A stretch of 25,900 bases of DNA from an uncultured Lachnospiraceae bacterium (lineage in GTDB: Bacteria; Bacillota; Clostridia; Lachnospirales; Lachnospiraceae): the NCBI GenBank assembly GCA_934320895.1, contig CAKRFY010000037.1, positions 1 through 25,900 on the forward strand, given 5' to 3'. Below are positions 8,616 through 17,461 of the stretch, piece by piece; within the stretch, counting starts at the first letter, position 1; every line of letters starts with the position of its first letter. A program made the translations under genes and the position numbers. The notes under the pieces were generated by a model. The model saw only the letters and a list, made by a program, of their open reading frames with translations, was not told where the DNA came from and did not search any database.

Positions 8616-11330
8616 TCATTTTGTGAAAATATCAATTTTATGACATTGTTCAAGAGACATTTTCTCAATCATTTTTTTCATTATGATCACTTTCATTTTA
8701 TCAGCAGATTTAATCTCATTTCCATCACATTCTGCTTTTATTATTTCATTACATACTGCACAATTTTCCTGCATATTAGTAATATCTGCATGAATGATAA
8801 TCTTCAATATTCTTCCGGCAAATTTAAGCTTTATTGCTGCTTTGCCTTCCTCATCTAACTGTTCCGAAAGAAGTGCCGGTCTTATTACAAGATTTCCAAG
8901 TTCTCCCCTTACTCCGAAAACCTCTGTTATCATGGTAAGCATATACCAGCTCGCAGCACCTGTAAGATATGCATACAGTCCACGTCCGTCGTTATCAAAA
9001 TATTCAGGGATTCCGGGATACATAACACTATTTTCAAAATCTATTGCACTGTCAAGTAGATTTTTAAGAACCTTATAACCTTCTTTTATAAAGCCTCTCT
9101 TATATAATGCATTTGCATACATCACTGCCATATGCGAAAATACAGCTCCATTTTCCTTTTCTCCATAAGCAAATCCAAACATTCTGCCAAGGTCAAATTT
9201 TTCCTCTTTAAAATCAGTGTTAAGACGATATCCACCAGCCTTCTTTTCATAGAGATATTTATCTGCACTGTTACATATTGCTTTTATCTGTTCTTCATCA
9301 GCAGTGCCACTCATTATTGCAAATACCTGACTTGTAAGCATCATACGAATATCATCTTTTTTATAATGTTCTACCTTTTCTCCGTGATTGTCATAATAAC
9401 CATTAAACCAACCTGTCTCATCATCTTCTTTTATCCACTCATTTGCACGAATATTTTTCATAATCCATTCCGCTTTTTCTTCTAGATTATCACATACCTG
9501 GCTTATTTTTAATACTATTCTTTCTCCAGTTATATTGTGGCTGCATAATGAAGTATATTCACCAAGAAGTTTCTGCTTTTTGTCAGGACTTTCATACAGA
9601 TCATTTCCTGTTCTGAACAAACATTCCATTTCCCTTGCAACCTCAATGCGACATATTCCATCTACTCTCTCAAATTCTCTGAGATAATGTGCTATTTCTT
9701 TTAAATTACCTGCATAAGCACATGTAAATGCAACACTTTCGCCTCTGTCCCATGCCATATCAAGTGCATCATTCCAGTCTGCTCCATGAAGTTTCATCTC
9801 ATTATGTTCCCCAACATCATAAAATGCACAAAGATTTTGCAAAAGTATATGTTCAATAACAGTTCCAAAATAATCTGCTCCACCGGCTGTTTTCTGTGTA
9901 TTTCCATACTTAGGATCCCACTGTTCATCATGTGCCGTTCCCCTTAATGACTGTCTGTCCTTAAAATATGAAACCTTGTCAATAAGTATATCAAGATCCC
10001 CTGTCTGGTCCATATAAAGCTTCGTGGTAACAAACGGCCAGTAAGCATGATCCATCCATACACGTGTTATATTATTTCTGTCTGCTATAAATTCTCCCTG
10101 TCTGTTTCCAATTATCGTTGCATTTGTTCCATCAATTCTCACACCACCATAATTTGAAACTATCATTTTACGAACCATGTCAGGTTCCATTACAAGTAGT
10201 GCAAGACAATCCTGCCACAGATCTCTCCACCCTCTGCCTCCCTTTCCATAATCATGATATGGAAGGAACGAACATCCATAAATTCTCCTAAGTATTGGCT
10301 GAAAACATACCCATTTAAGATAATTGTCAACTGTTTTATTATTCATTTCAAAATCTATATTAACTTTGTCAGTCCAATGTTTTTTTGTTACTTCAAAATT
10401 CTTCACCACATCTTCTTTTGTTCTGTATAATGAAGTTTTTGATTCAATTGTCTCTTTCTGATCTGTTACACCAGCAAGAATGATATAACCTGTCTTTTCA
10501 CCTGCTTTTAACCTAATCTTTTCAAAAGAAAACGCACCTGTGGCTTCTTTTCCCTGAATCTCTATCCCCGGTTTTACTCCTTTTTTTTCACTTCTAACAG
10601 CTTCAGGTATAAGAAAGCTGCCTCCCTCACCGATAAACATCTGATTTGTAGGATAAAACTCTTTAGGCTTACCTGCATCTTCTTTTGAACCATATACAAA
10701 ATATGTTGTATCATTTTTTCTATGACCTCTCTCATCAAATGATAAAACAGGTGATACTTCAATACCATAATCCTTTGTTACGATTCTGTGTAAAAGTGAT
10801 GTCACATGTCTGTGATCTCTAAGATTATCAGCACTTCTTCCATATATAGGAAGTGCTGCTACAGGTGTTATGTCTATATCATTGTCAGAAATATTTTCCA
10901 ATGTCACATACATAATCTCTATATTTTCATCAGCAGGCACAAAAGAAAGCACTTCTGATCTAATGCCAAACTTTTTTGAAACCCTTGTAAGCTTTTGCCA
11001 CATAAAACCTGCCTCTATCTTACTCTCATCCTGTGCATTTGAAAACTTTTCAGCCTCCTGCATGGCAGATACACCAGAAACCGACCAGATATCTTTGTTA
11101 TTTATGCGGCACCAGAAATTTCTTCCATTCTTATTATTATGTAAGTTCTCAATACTTACAGGTTCAAATAAGAAATGGTTCTGGTCTGTTTTTGAATCGC
11201 CTGCAAGTGTTGGTGTTATACTTGATTTTAATCCTTTTTCACTTGCCAATGGAAGATAAAGCCCACTGTAATTCTCAGGATTTTCTACAACAAATGTTCC
11301 ATTGTTGTCCGTAAATTTTATTTTTCCCAT
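8616..11330 (-). CDS. GH94 glycoside phosphorylase, ~900-residue type
   Basis: Predicted to cleave a beta-glucosidic disaccharide or oligosaccharide with inorganic phosphate, giving glucose-1-phosphate in the cytoplasm. There is no signal peptide. It has 904 residues: an N-terminal beta-sandwich (about 1-320), then an (alpha/alpha)6 barrel with GGRGWRDLWQD (364-373), DGTNATIIGN, ITRVWMDH, and the catalytic-acid motif ADWND (517-521), then a C-terminal beta domain. The length exceeds classical cellobiose phosphorylases (about 800) and is nearer to laminaribiose phosphorylases (about 900), so beta-1,3 specificity is possible but unproven. It lies 19 nt after the upstream GH94 gene with AGGAGG before the start, so it is the second gene of that operon. 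The final ~40 residues look loosely conserved. Confidence 0.88.
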   Translation of the reverse strand: MGKIKFTDNNGTFVVENPENYSGLYLPLASEKGLKSSITPTLAGDSKTDQNHFLFEPVSIENLHNNKNGRNFWCRINNKDIWSVSGVSAMQEAEKFSNAQDESKIEAGFMWQKLTRVSKKFGIRSEVLSFVPADENIEIMYVTLENISDNDIDITPVAALPIYGRSADNLRDHRHVTSLLHRIVTKDYGIEVSPVLSFDERGHRKNDTTYFVYGSKEDAGKPKEFYPTNQMFIGEGGSFLIPEAVRSEKKGVKPGIEIQGKEATGAFSFEKIRLKAGEKTGYIILAGVTDQKETIESKTSLYRTKEDVVKNFEVTKKHWTDKVNIDFEMNNKTVDNYLKWVCFQPILRRIYGCSFLPYHDYGKGGRGWRDLWQDCLALLVMEPDMVRKMIVSNYGGVRIDGTNATIIGNRQGEFIADRNNITRVWMDHAYWPFVTTKLYMDQTGDLDILIDKVSYFKDRQSLRGTAHDEQWDPKYGNTQKTAGGADYFGTVIEHILLQNLCAFYDVGEHNEMKLHGADWNDALDMAWDRGESVAFTCAYAGNLKEIAHYLREFERVDGICRIEVAREMECLFRTGNDLYESPDKKQKLLGEYTSLCSHNITGERIVLKISQVCDNLEEKAEWIMKNIRANEWIKEDDETGWFNGYYDNHGEKVEHYKKDDIRMMLTSQVFAIMSGTADEEQIKAICNSADKYLYEKKAGGYRLNTDFKEEKFDLGRMFGFAYGEKENGAVFSHMAVMYANALYKRGFIKEGYKVLKNLLDSAIDFENSVMYPGIPEYFDNDGRGLYAYLTGAASWYMLTMITEVFGVRGELGNLVIRPALLSEQLDEEGKAAIKLKFAGRILKIIIHADITNMQENCAVCNEIIKAECDGNEIKSADKMKVIIMKKMIEKMSLEQCHKIDIFTK

Positions 11331-11349
11331 TTTAGATTCCTCCTGCTTT

Positions 11350-13764
11350 TTATGACATAATAAGTTCTATTTCCGTATTCCCTGTAAGCATATCCTCTGT
11401 CACATAATTTCCTTCAACTTCTTTTCCATTCACTATCATTTTTTTGCAACCACTCTGTACATGTCCATGATTTTTAACAACTATATGAAGATTACTTCCT
11501 CTAAAGTTCTTTTTAATCTCAAATTCTTCCCATTTTTCAGGAATCGAAGGTTCAATATGAAGACCTCCAAAATCTGGACGCATACCAAGTATTCCTTCTA
11601 CACATCCCACCATTACGGTTGATGCAGTTCCAGTAAGCCAATGGACATGAGAACGCCCAAAATCAGGACTTGCCTTCCCCTCTGTAAACTGTCCATAGCA
11701 ATATGGCTCTAGTACTCTTATTTCCGCTCTATCATTCTGTGCTGCTGGTGAATTTTCCATAAAATATTCAAATGCTCTGTTGCCATGCTTTAACAGTGCC
11801 TCTGCAAGTATAAGCCATCCCTGTGACTGTGAAAAAATTCCTGAGTTCTCCTTTGTACCAGCGTTATAAATAACGGCCAATGCTCCCGGAAATGCCTCTG
11901 AATGATATGGGGGATCCATAAGAATTGCACCATATTCCGTATTCAGCCTCTCATATACACTATTCATTATCGTTTCAGCCTGTTTGCCATCTGCAACTTT
12001 ACTTATAACAGCCCAGCTCTGTGGATTAAGCCACATATTAGATTCTTTATCTGTACGTTTTCCGATTACTTTTCCTTCTTCTGTAAATCCTCTCACAAAG
12101 CGGTCTTCGTCATAACAAATTTCCTGAATGCATTTTCCAAGTTCTCTCTGATGCTCGTCAAGATATTTAATATATTCATTATCATTTTTATACTGAGCAA
12201 ATTTTTTAAGTATTGTCATTGCATAATAGTACTGCATAGCAACAAATGATGATTCCCCATCTTTTCCGAGTCTTAGGCAATCATTCCAGTCAGCATAAAG
12301 ACCAGCAGGCATACCATGTTTTCCAAGATGCGTTGCAGAAAATTTAACAGCGCGCTGTAAATGTTCATACACTGTTGCCTCACCTTTATTTGCAAAAGGA
12401 ATAACCTCATCAAGAAACTCCATATTTCCTGTTTCAGAAATATACTTATAAACTGTTGGAAACAGCCACAGTGCATCATCAGCACGATATGCCGGATGAC
12501 CTGTCTCCTGCACATATGATGCGTCATCTGGTGTATCTTCATGTCCCGCATCATGTGTAAACTTTACAAGCGGTAAACCTCCTCCATTGTCAACCTGAGC
12601 TGAAAGCATAAATCTTATCTTTTCTAATGCCATTTCGGGTGCAAGATGAATTATTCCCTGAATATCCTGTACTGTATCACGATAACCATATCCATTTCTA
12701 AGTCCACAATATGTAAATGATGCAGCCCTCGACCATATAAATGTCATAAAACAATTGTATGCATTCCATGTATTTATCATTGTATTAAATTCCTGACTTG
12801 GAGTTTTAACCTGGAATTTTTCAAGTTTTCCATGCCAGTATTTTTTTAACTCTTCAAGTTCTTTTTCACATAAATTTTGATTTTCATCATATTTTTCAAT
12901 TATTCCGGCAGCTTCATCATCATCTTTCATTCCAACAATAAAAATTACTTCTTTAGTCTCTCCCTTGGTAATTTCAAACTCAGTTGTAAGTGCACCACAT
13001 CCATTTCCATTATAATTTCCTTTATTATCAAGAGAGCCATTTATAACACCTGTAGGGTTCGAATAATCATGATATCTTCCTAAGAAGCTGTCTTTACTAC
13101 CACACCATGAAGAAACTTTCTGAACTGCCATTCCAAAGAATCTCTTTGAAACATTTTTGTTGTCAATATACTCTCCCTCTTTTAATGCATCAAGATTTCC
13201 ATGTACATGATGCATCACACGATTCTTTTTAAAATGTGTCGATGTGATAAACTGTGAGTATTGAAGATTAACCTGATCTTGCTCATAATTGCAATTATTT
13301 GTAAACTCCGCATAACCTGTCACATTCAGTTTTCTGTTTTTATCAGAATTGTTTGTAACCTTCAAATCCCATATTTCATAAGATTTATCAAGTGGCACAT
13401 AATAAAGCACTTCTGAACTTATACCAGCATATTGGGCTAACATCTTTGTATAAGATATTCCATGATGACATTCACTCTTATACTCTTTTAAGTTTTTTCC
13501 AACAGGCTGCCATGATGCTGACCAATAATCCTGTGTTTCATCATCTCTGATATAAATATATCTGCCTGGTTCATCAAACTGATTAAACACATATCTTAAA
13601 ATTCTTCCATTCGCACCCGACTTTTCAAAACTATATCCACCAGCGTTGTTTGAAATAATCGCACCATATTCAGGCGAACCGAGATAGTTTACCCATGGTG
13701 CCGGTGTATCTGGTCTTGTAATAACATACTCCCTTTTCTCATCATCAAAATAACCGTATCTCAT
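11350..13764 (-). CDS. GH94 glycoside phosphorylase, ~800-residue cellobiose/chitobiose phosphorylase type
   Basis: A cytoplasmic phosphorylase of 804 residues, the usual length for cellobiose and N,N'-diacetylchitobiose phosphorylases. The N-terminus (RYGYFDDEKREYVIT) and NYLG motif are classical. The barrel contains GYGYRDTVQD (358-367), and the catalytic-acid motif ADWND occurs at 491-495. From memory, YRDT-QD is closer to the chitobiose enzyme, while cellobiose phosphorylases tend to read FRDSNQD, so the acceptor sugar is uncertain. The start at 13764 is chosen over 13854 because GAGGAG precedes it and the protein then begins exactly as family members do. It is the first gene of a two-phosphorylase operon whose promoter carries the shared 16-bp element. 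Two paralogues together suggest that oligosaccharides of different linkage or length are handled. Confidence 0.9.
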   Translation of the reverse strand: MRYGYFDDEKREYVITRPDTPAPWVNYLGSPEYGAIISNNAGGYSFEKSGANGRILRYVFNQFDEPGRYIYIRDDETQDYWSASWQPVGKNLKEYKSECHHGISYTKMLAQYAGISSEVLYYVPLDKSYEIWDLKVTNNSDKNRKLNVTGYAEFTNNCNYEQDQVNLQYSQFITSTHFKKNRVMHHVHGNLDALKEGEYIDNKNVSKRFFGMAVQKVSSWCGSKDSFLGRYHDYSNPTGVINGSLDNKGNYNGNGCGALTTEFEITKGETKEVIFIVGMKDDDEAAGIIEKYDENQNLCEKELEELKKYWHGKLEKFQVKTPSQEFNTMINTWNAYNCFMTFIWSRAASFTYCGLRNGYGYRDTVQDIQGIIHLAPEMALEKIRFMLSAQVDNGGGLPLVKFTHDAGHEDTPDDASYVQETGHPAYRADDALWLFPTVYKYISETGNMEFLDEVIPFANKGEATVYEHLQRAVKFSATHLGKHGMPAGLYADWNDCLRLGKDGESSFVAMQYYYAMTILKKFAQYKNDNEYIKYLDEHQRELGKCIQEICYDEDRFVRGFTEEGKVIGKRTDKESNMWLNPQSWAVISKVADGKQAETIMNSVYERLNTEYGAILMDPPYHSEAFPGALAVIYNAGTKENSGIFSQSQGWLILAEALLKHGNRAFEYFMENSPAAQNDRAEIRVLEPYCYGQFTEGKASPDFGRSHVHWLTGTASTVMVGCVEGILGMRPDFGGLHIEPSIPEKWEEFEIKKNFRGSNLHIVVKNHGHVQSGCKKMIVNGKEVEGNYVTEDMLTGNTEIELIMS

Positions 13765-13909
13765 ATCACTCCTCTTTTCTGCATACAAATTTTTCTCATA
13801 ATAACAATAATGAAACATCATTATATTTTTTGTATCATGTATGCTAAGACACAAAAATATTTAATGCTATAATATCCGTTTCATAAACTATATATTTTAA
13901 TAAAAATAA

Positions 13910-13948
13910 TATATACAATATTTTTCATTAAAATAGCAGATTCGTGAC
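13910..13948 (-). promoter_or_regulatory. Regulated promoter of the GH94 operon (shared element, copy B)
   Basis: On the minus strand GTCACGAATCTGCTAT (13933-13948) matches copy A at 14 of 16 positions and ends exactly 17 bp upstream of TATATA (13910-13915). As at the other two sites, the -35 position reads TGCTAT. The leader to the GH94 start would be about 140 nt. Confidence 0.6.
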
Positions 13949-14158
13949 ATGTATTTTTCTGCCAAAATTTATCAATATATACAACACATAAAAGCTAAGA
14001 TCATCTAATTATACATATATGCATAATATATATATCACATATGATATATAGATTGTACATATATGTATTACATGTTATATACTTTTCTTAGAATAAATAT
14101 AATTTTGAATCGTTATATTCATTTTTAGAATACAATTTTCAATGGAGTGATATAGAAA
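13949..14158. other. AT-rich divergent intergenic region with short palindromes
   Basis: About 210 bp between the GH94 promoter and the DUF1275 gene. It has runs of alternating AT and small palindromes (around 14008-14030 and 14053-14070), but no ORF or RNA was recognised. A TATAAT at 14098-14103 may be the -10 of the plus-strand gene, although no good -35 accompanies it. Confidence 0.4.
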
Positions 14159-14833
14159 ATGAAAAAACAAAAGAATAAATTAAAAAAACAAACTTCAGAG
14201 ACTTTCAGACTTAGTGCTATTCTCGCCATATCTGGTGGTTTTCAGGATGCATATACATACAATGTAAGAGATGAGGTCTTTTCTAATGCCCAGACCGGTA
14301 ATGTCGTACTTATGAGCCAGAATTTTATGTCAGGCGAATGGCTTCATGGTTTACACTATCTTTTTCCTATAATCGCATTCGCACTTGGAATTTTTGTAGC
14401 AGAAAGAATACAAAAAAAACTTAAATATATAAGAAAATTTCACTGGAGACAGATAATCGTACTTATGGAGTTAGTTATATTGTTTATTGTCGGGCTTATA
14501 CCAGGACAATTCAATATGACTGCAACAATGCTCGTATCTTTTGCATGTTCAATGCAGGTTCAGACTTTCAGAAAAGTAAACGGATATGGATATGCAAGTA
14601 CAATGTGTATCGGAAATCTCAGAAGCGGCACAGAAAGCCTTTCCATTTTCCTGCGCGAAAAAAAGCCTGAAACTTTAAAAAAAGCACTTCACTATTACGG
14701 AATAATACTTGTATTTGCTATCGGAGCCGGAATTGGCGGTATCATGTCACTTCATATAGGAATTAAGGCAATATGGGTATCTTCACTTCTCCTGACAGCA
14801 GTATTTATAATGATGTTTGAGGAAAAGATGTGA
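14159..14833 (+). CDS. DUF1275/YoaK-family membrane protein
   Basis: A 224-residue polytopic membrane protein with about six predicted segments. Early residues AISGGFQDAYTY followed by FSNAQTGNVVLM match the conserved start of the DUF1275 (YoaK) family, in which an Asp and the TGN motif lie in the first helices. Later blocks YGYASTMCIGNLRSGTESL also fit. The N-terminus is lysine-rich. The biochemical function of the family is unknown to me; transport is often suggested. GGAGTG precedes the ATG. The 3' end overlaps the convergent HAD gene by 29 bp. There is no evident functional tie to the sugar or phosphate genes. Confidence 0.82.
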   Translation: MKKQKNKLKKQTSETFRLSAILAISGGFQDAYTYNVRDEVFSNAQTGNVVLMSQNFMSGEWLHGLHYLFPIIAFALGIFVAERIQKKLKYIRKFHWRQIIVLMELVILFIVGLIPGQFNMTATMLVSFACSMQVQTFRKVNGYGYASTMCIGNLRSGTESLSIFLREKKPETLKKALHYYGIILVFAIGAGIGGIMSLHIGIKAIWVSSLLLTAVFIMMFEEKM

Positions 14834-15641
14834 GTTTCTCTAAAATATATGCAACTCCATCTTCATCATTACTTTTAGTAACAATATCGGCAATTTTTTT
14901 AAGTTCGTCGCAGGCATTTTCCATTGCAACACCGCAGCCTGCGACTTTTATCATATCAATGTCGTTGCCACCGTCACCAAATGCGATAAGTTCCGATATA
15001 TCGATATCAAGTTTATTGCATAGCCATTTAAGGGCATTTCCTTTGTTTACTTCTGAATGATTTATCTCGATATTGTTAGGCATACCGGAGCATACTTTTG
15101 ATGTTTTGAGAATGTTTAGTTCTTCAAGCACTTTTCTTCTTTCTTCCATATCACTAAAAAACATATTTATCTTTTCTACACTTTCAAGTTCTTCTATATT
15201 CTCCCATAAGTCTTTTTTTGAACCTCTGCTTGAAAGATAATAATTTCTAAAGTCATCATTTTTTATGTATTTTTCAGCATTGTCATATGTTTTTTTGTCA
15301 CCAAGACCTACTCCTGACGATGCAATGTCTGTAAGTGCATCATGCTTTAAAATTATATCTCGAACAATAAGAACTTCTTCTTTGTCAATACTTTTTTTAT
15401 AGATAATATTTTCATCAGACAGCTTATAAACCATCCCTCCGTTTAATGTTATAGCATAATTTGTTCCTGAAATACTTCTTAATCCTTTTAAAATACCCGC
15501 AATCGGCCTGCCAGTTGTAAACACTATCTGAGTCCCAGTTTTTCCGTAACGCTCAAGTATTTCTCTTGTTCTGTCTGTAATTTTTCCCGTACTGTCAAGG
15601 CATGTACCGTCAAGGTCAAGTGCTATCACTGATATCTTCAT
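14805..15641 (-). CDS. HAD-superfamily (Cof-type) phosphatase
   Basis: A 278-residue cytosolic hydrolase of the Cof/YidA subfamily, which dephosphorylates small phosphorylated metabolites, often sugar phosphates. Motif I is LDLDGT (nucleophile Asp9, acid/base Asp11), motif II is the Thr in FTTGRP, the Lys is probably in NKGNAL, and motif IV is GDGGNDIDM. The insert between motifs II and III is the C2b cap. Length is typical. The nearest Shine-Dalgarno (GGGAG) is about 15 nt upstream of the ATG, which is further than usual, so initiation may be weak. It is convergent with the DUF1275 gene and has a large palindrome upstream. The substrate cannot be read from the sequence. Confidence 0.9.
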   Translation of the reverse strand: MKISVIALDLDGTCLDSTGKITDRTREILERYGKTGTQIVFTTGRPIAGILKGLRSISGTNYAITLNGGMVYKLSDENIIYKKSIDKEEVLIVRDIILKHDALTDIASSGVGLGDKKTYDNAEKYIKNDDFRNYYLSSRGSKKDLWENIEELESVEKINMFFSDMEERRKVLEELNILKTSKVCSGMPNNIEINHSEVNKGNALKWLCNKLDIDISELIAFGDGGNDIDMIKVAGCGVAMENACDELKKIADIVTKSNDEDGVAYILEKLTSFPQTSL

Positions 15642-15673
15642 TATTTCTAAATTTTTCTCCCTTTACTATATCA

Positions 15674-15715
15674 CAAATTCGATACAATAGAGCTTGTCCT
15701 ACTGTATCGAATTTG
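15674..15715. repeat. Perfect 13-bp inverted repeat between phoR and the HAD gene
   Basis: CAAATTCGATACA (15674-15686) is repeated inverted at 15703-15715 with a 16-nt loop. Neither side has a run of T residues, so a simple terminator is not favoured. It lies 88 bp after the kinase stop and 33 bp before the HAD start, so it may be an mRNA end structure or an operator. Confidence 0.7.
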
Positions 15716-15734
15716 CGAATGATAAAATCTTATA

Positions 15735-15762
15735 GCACGAAGTGCGACAGATGCAAAGCATC
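15735..15762. repeat. Two tandem mini-hairpins
   Basis: GCAC-GAA-GTGC (15735-15745) and GATGC-AAA-GCATC (15750-15762) are small tri-loop palindromes side by side, next to the larger inverted repeat. The cluster resembles intergenic repetitive palindromic DNA, but only one copy is visible here. Confidence 0.5.
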
Positions 15763-15802
15763 CAAATTTTAGAATTATTATAACATATAAGCCTGAATCC
15801 TG

Positions 15803-17461
15803 CTACTCATCCATTGGAAATATAACCGTAAACTTACTTCCCTGTCCCTCTGTACTTTCAAGTATCACATCTGCATTATGATACATTGCTGCATGCTTTA
15901 CTATTGACAGTCCAAGTCCTGTTCCTCCGGTTTCCTTTGACCTGCTTTTATCTACCCTGTAAAATCTTTCAAAAATTCTTGACTGCTGTTCTTCTTTGAT
16001 GCCTATTCCCGTATCTTCAACTACGAGAATATCTTTTCCACCTTCTTTTGACAGAGTTATATCAACACTTCCACCTTCTTTGTTATACTTTATTCCATTT
16101 TCACAAAGATTATAGATTATCTCATAAAGCAGACTTCTGACACCATGAAGTTTTATGTCTTCACCACTCACATTTATTGTCACATTTTTTTCTTTTGCAG
16201 TGTTTTCCAGAGCTTCTTTTGTTTCATCCGCAATATCTTTGAGGTTCACAAGCTCCATTTCCATATCCCTGTTTTCGTCAAGCCATGAAAGTCTGATAAT
16301 ATCCTCCACAAGTTTTACAAGCCTTTCAGCCTCCTTACGGATATGACCTACAAATCTAGGCATATCTTCTTCTTTTACAAGATTATTCTCCATAAGTTCA
16401 GCACTTCCGATAATCGACTGGAGAGGTGTTTTAAGCTCATGTGACACATTTGCCGAAAATTCTCTTCTCGTTCTCTCGGCATTATTTTTTTCAGTCACAT
16501 CTACAGCAAGTAAAACTGCGCCCAGTGTGTTTCCGGCCGATTCTATCTTACTTACACCAATCTGATAATCAAGACCATACCTTTTAAGTATCATCTCAGC
16601 TTTACCCTTTTCCATAGCCTCTTTTATCGTGTTTCCAACTGAAAGATTTCTTTCTATAACAAGAAAATCTTTACCTACACATTCATCCGTCGCTCCAAAA
16701 ATCTTCTTTGCAGCTGGATTTATGCTGATTATATTATTTTTTGCATCAAGAAGTATAAGCCCCTCATCCATGTTTTCAATAGTAGCCTGAAACTCATCTT
16801 TCTTTTTCTGAAGTTCCTCAAGCTGTTCATCAATCTGCATGTGCTGATGTTCTATATGTCTTAAAAGAGGTGCTATCTCGCCATATGCATCATTTTTTAA
16901 AGGCTCATTAAGATCAAGATTATTTAAAGGTTCAACAACTTTTTTCGATACACCTCTTGCAAGAATTGAAGATAAGATAACTGCTATGATTATTGTTATG
17001 ACAACCGGCGATATCATAGAAAACAATAATTTAAGCACTGTATCCTGACTTACTGATATTCTCACAACACTTCCGTCATTTATTTTTCTTGCATAATAAA
17101 GAGTCTTCTGAGTAAGTGTAGATGAATATCTTGAACACTCACCTCTTCCAAACTTTAATGCATCTTTAACTTCTTCTCTGTTTGCATGATTTTCCATTTT
17201 TGAAGCATCTGTTTTATTATCGTATTTTACAGTTCCATCTGCCTCAACCCATGTAATCCTATATTTCTTTTCTGTCAGACTCTTAAGATAATCCTCACCC
17301 TGATTCTGAACCCCCGTTACGACAAAACCAAGCTGCGATTCAAGCTGTTCTTCTTCAATCGTAGTAAAATGCCTGTACAAAATTCCAAGAATAAATGTAC
17401 AGCAAAACAGTACCATAACTACGGCAACCAAAAGTACCGATCTGAATATTTTTTTAGTCAT
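15803..17461 (-). CDS. phoR: Phosphate-sensing histidine kinase, PhoR type
   Basis: Membrane sensor kinase of 552 residues that phosphorylates the regulator encoded just upstream. It has membrane segment 1 near residues 7-30, an extracytoplasmic domain of about 115 residues, segment 2 near 148-170, a HAMP-like linker with an EQLEELQKKK coiled coil, a PAS domain (about 228-325), then a HisKA domain with phospho-acceptor His341 in SHELKTPL. The ATPase domain shows the N box (NLCENGIKYNKEGG), DTGIGI and GGTGLGLSIV. The start at 17461 follows GGAGGTG and overlaps the regulator's stop by 8 bp, whereas the longer start at 17488 has no such site. The two-component pair lies last in the pst operon, so signalling through PstSCAB-PhoU is expected. 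Orthology rests on domain layout and context. Confidence 0.9.
   Translation of the reverse strand: MTKKIFRSVLLVAVVMVLFCCTFILGILYRHFTTIEEEQLESQLGFVVTGVQNQGEDYLKSLTEKKYRITWVEADGTVKYDNKTDASKMENHANREEVKDALKFGRGECSRYSSTLTQKTLYYARKINDGSVVRISVSQDTVLKLLFSMISPVVITIIIAVILSSILARGVSKKVVEPLNNLDLNEPLKNDAYGEIAPLLRHIEHQHMQIDEQLEELQKKKDEFQATIENMDEGLILLDAKNNIISINPAAKKIFGATDECVGKDFLVIERNLSVGNTIKEAMEKGKAEMILKRYGLDYQIGVSKIESAGNTLGAVLLAVDVTEKNNAERTRREFSANVSHELKTPLQSIIGSAELMENNLVKEEDMPRFVGHIRKEAERLVKLVEDIIRLSWLDENRDMEMELVNLKDIADETKEALENTAKEKNVTINVSGEDIKLHGVRSLLYEIIYNLCENGIKYNKEGGSVDITLSKEGGKDILVVEDTGIGIKEEQQSRIFERFYRVDKSRSKETGGTGLGLSIVKHAAMYHNADVILESTEGQGSKFTVIFPMDE

Noticed and set aside
13765..13854. Longer N-terminus for the 804-residue GH94 enzyme
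   Set aside because: The extra 30 residues have no family similarity and run through the leader; the ATG at 13764 has a good ribosome site.
13990..14075. AT-rich alternating repeats as a replication origin
   Set aside because: No DnaA-box cluster or replication gene is nearby; this looks like ordinary AT-rich promoter DNA.
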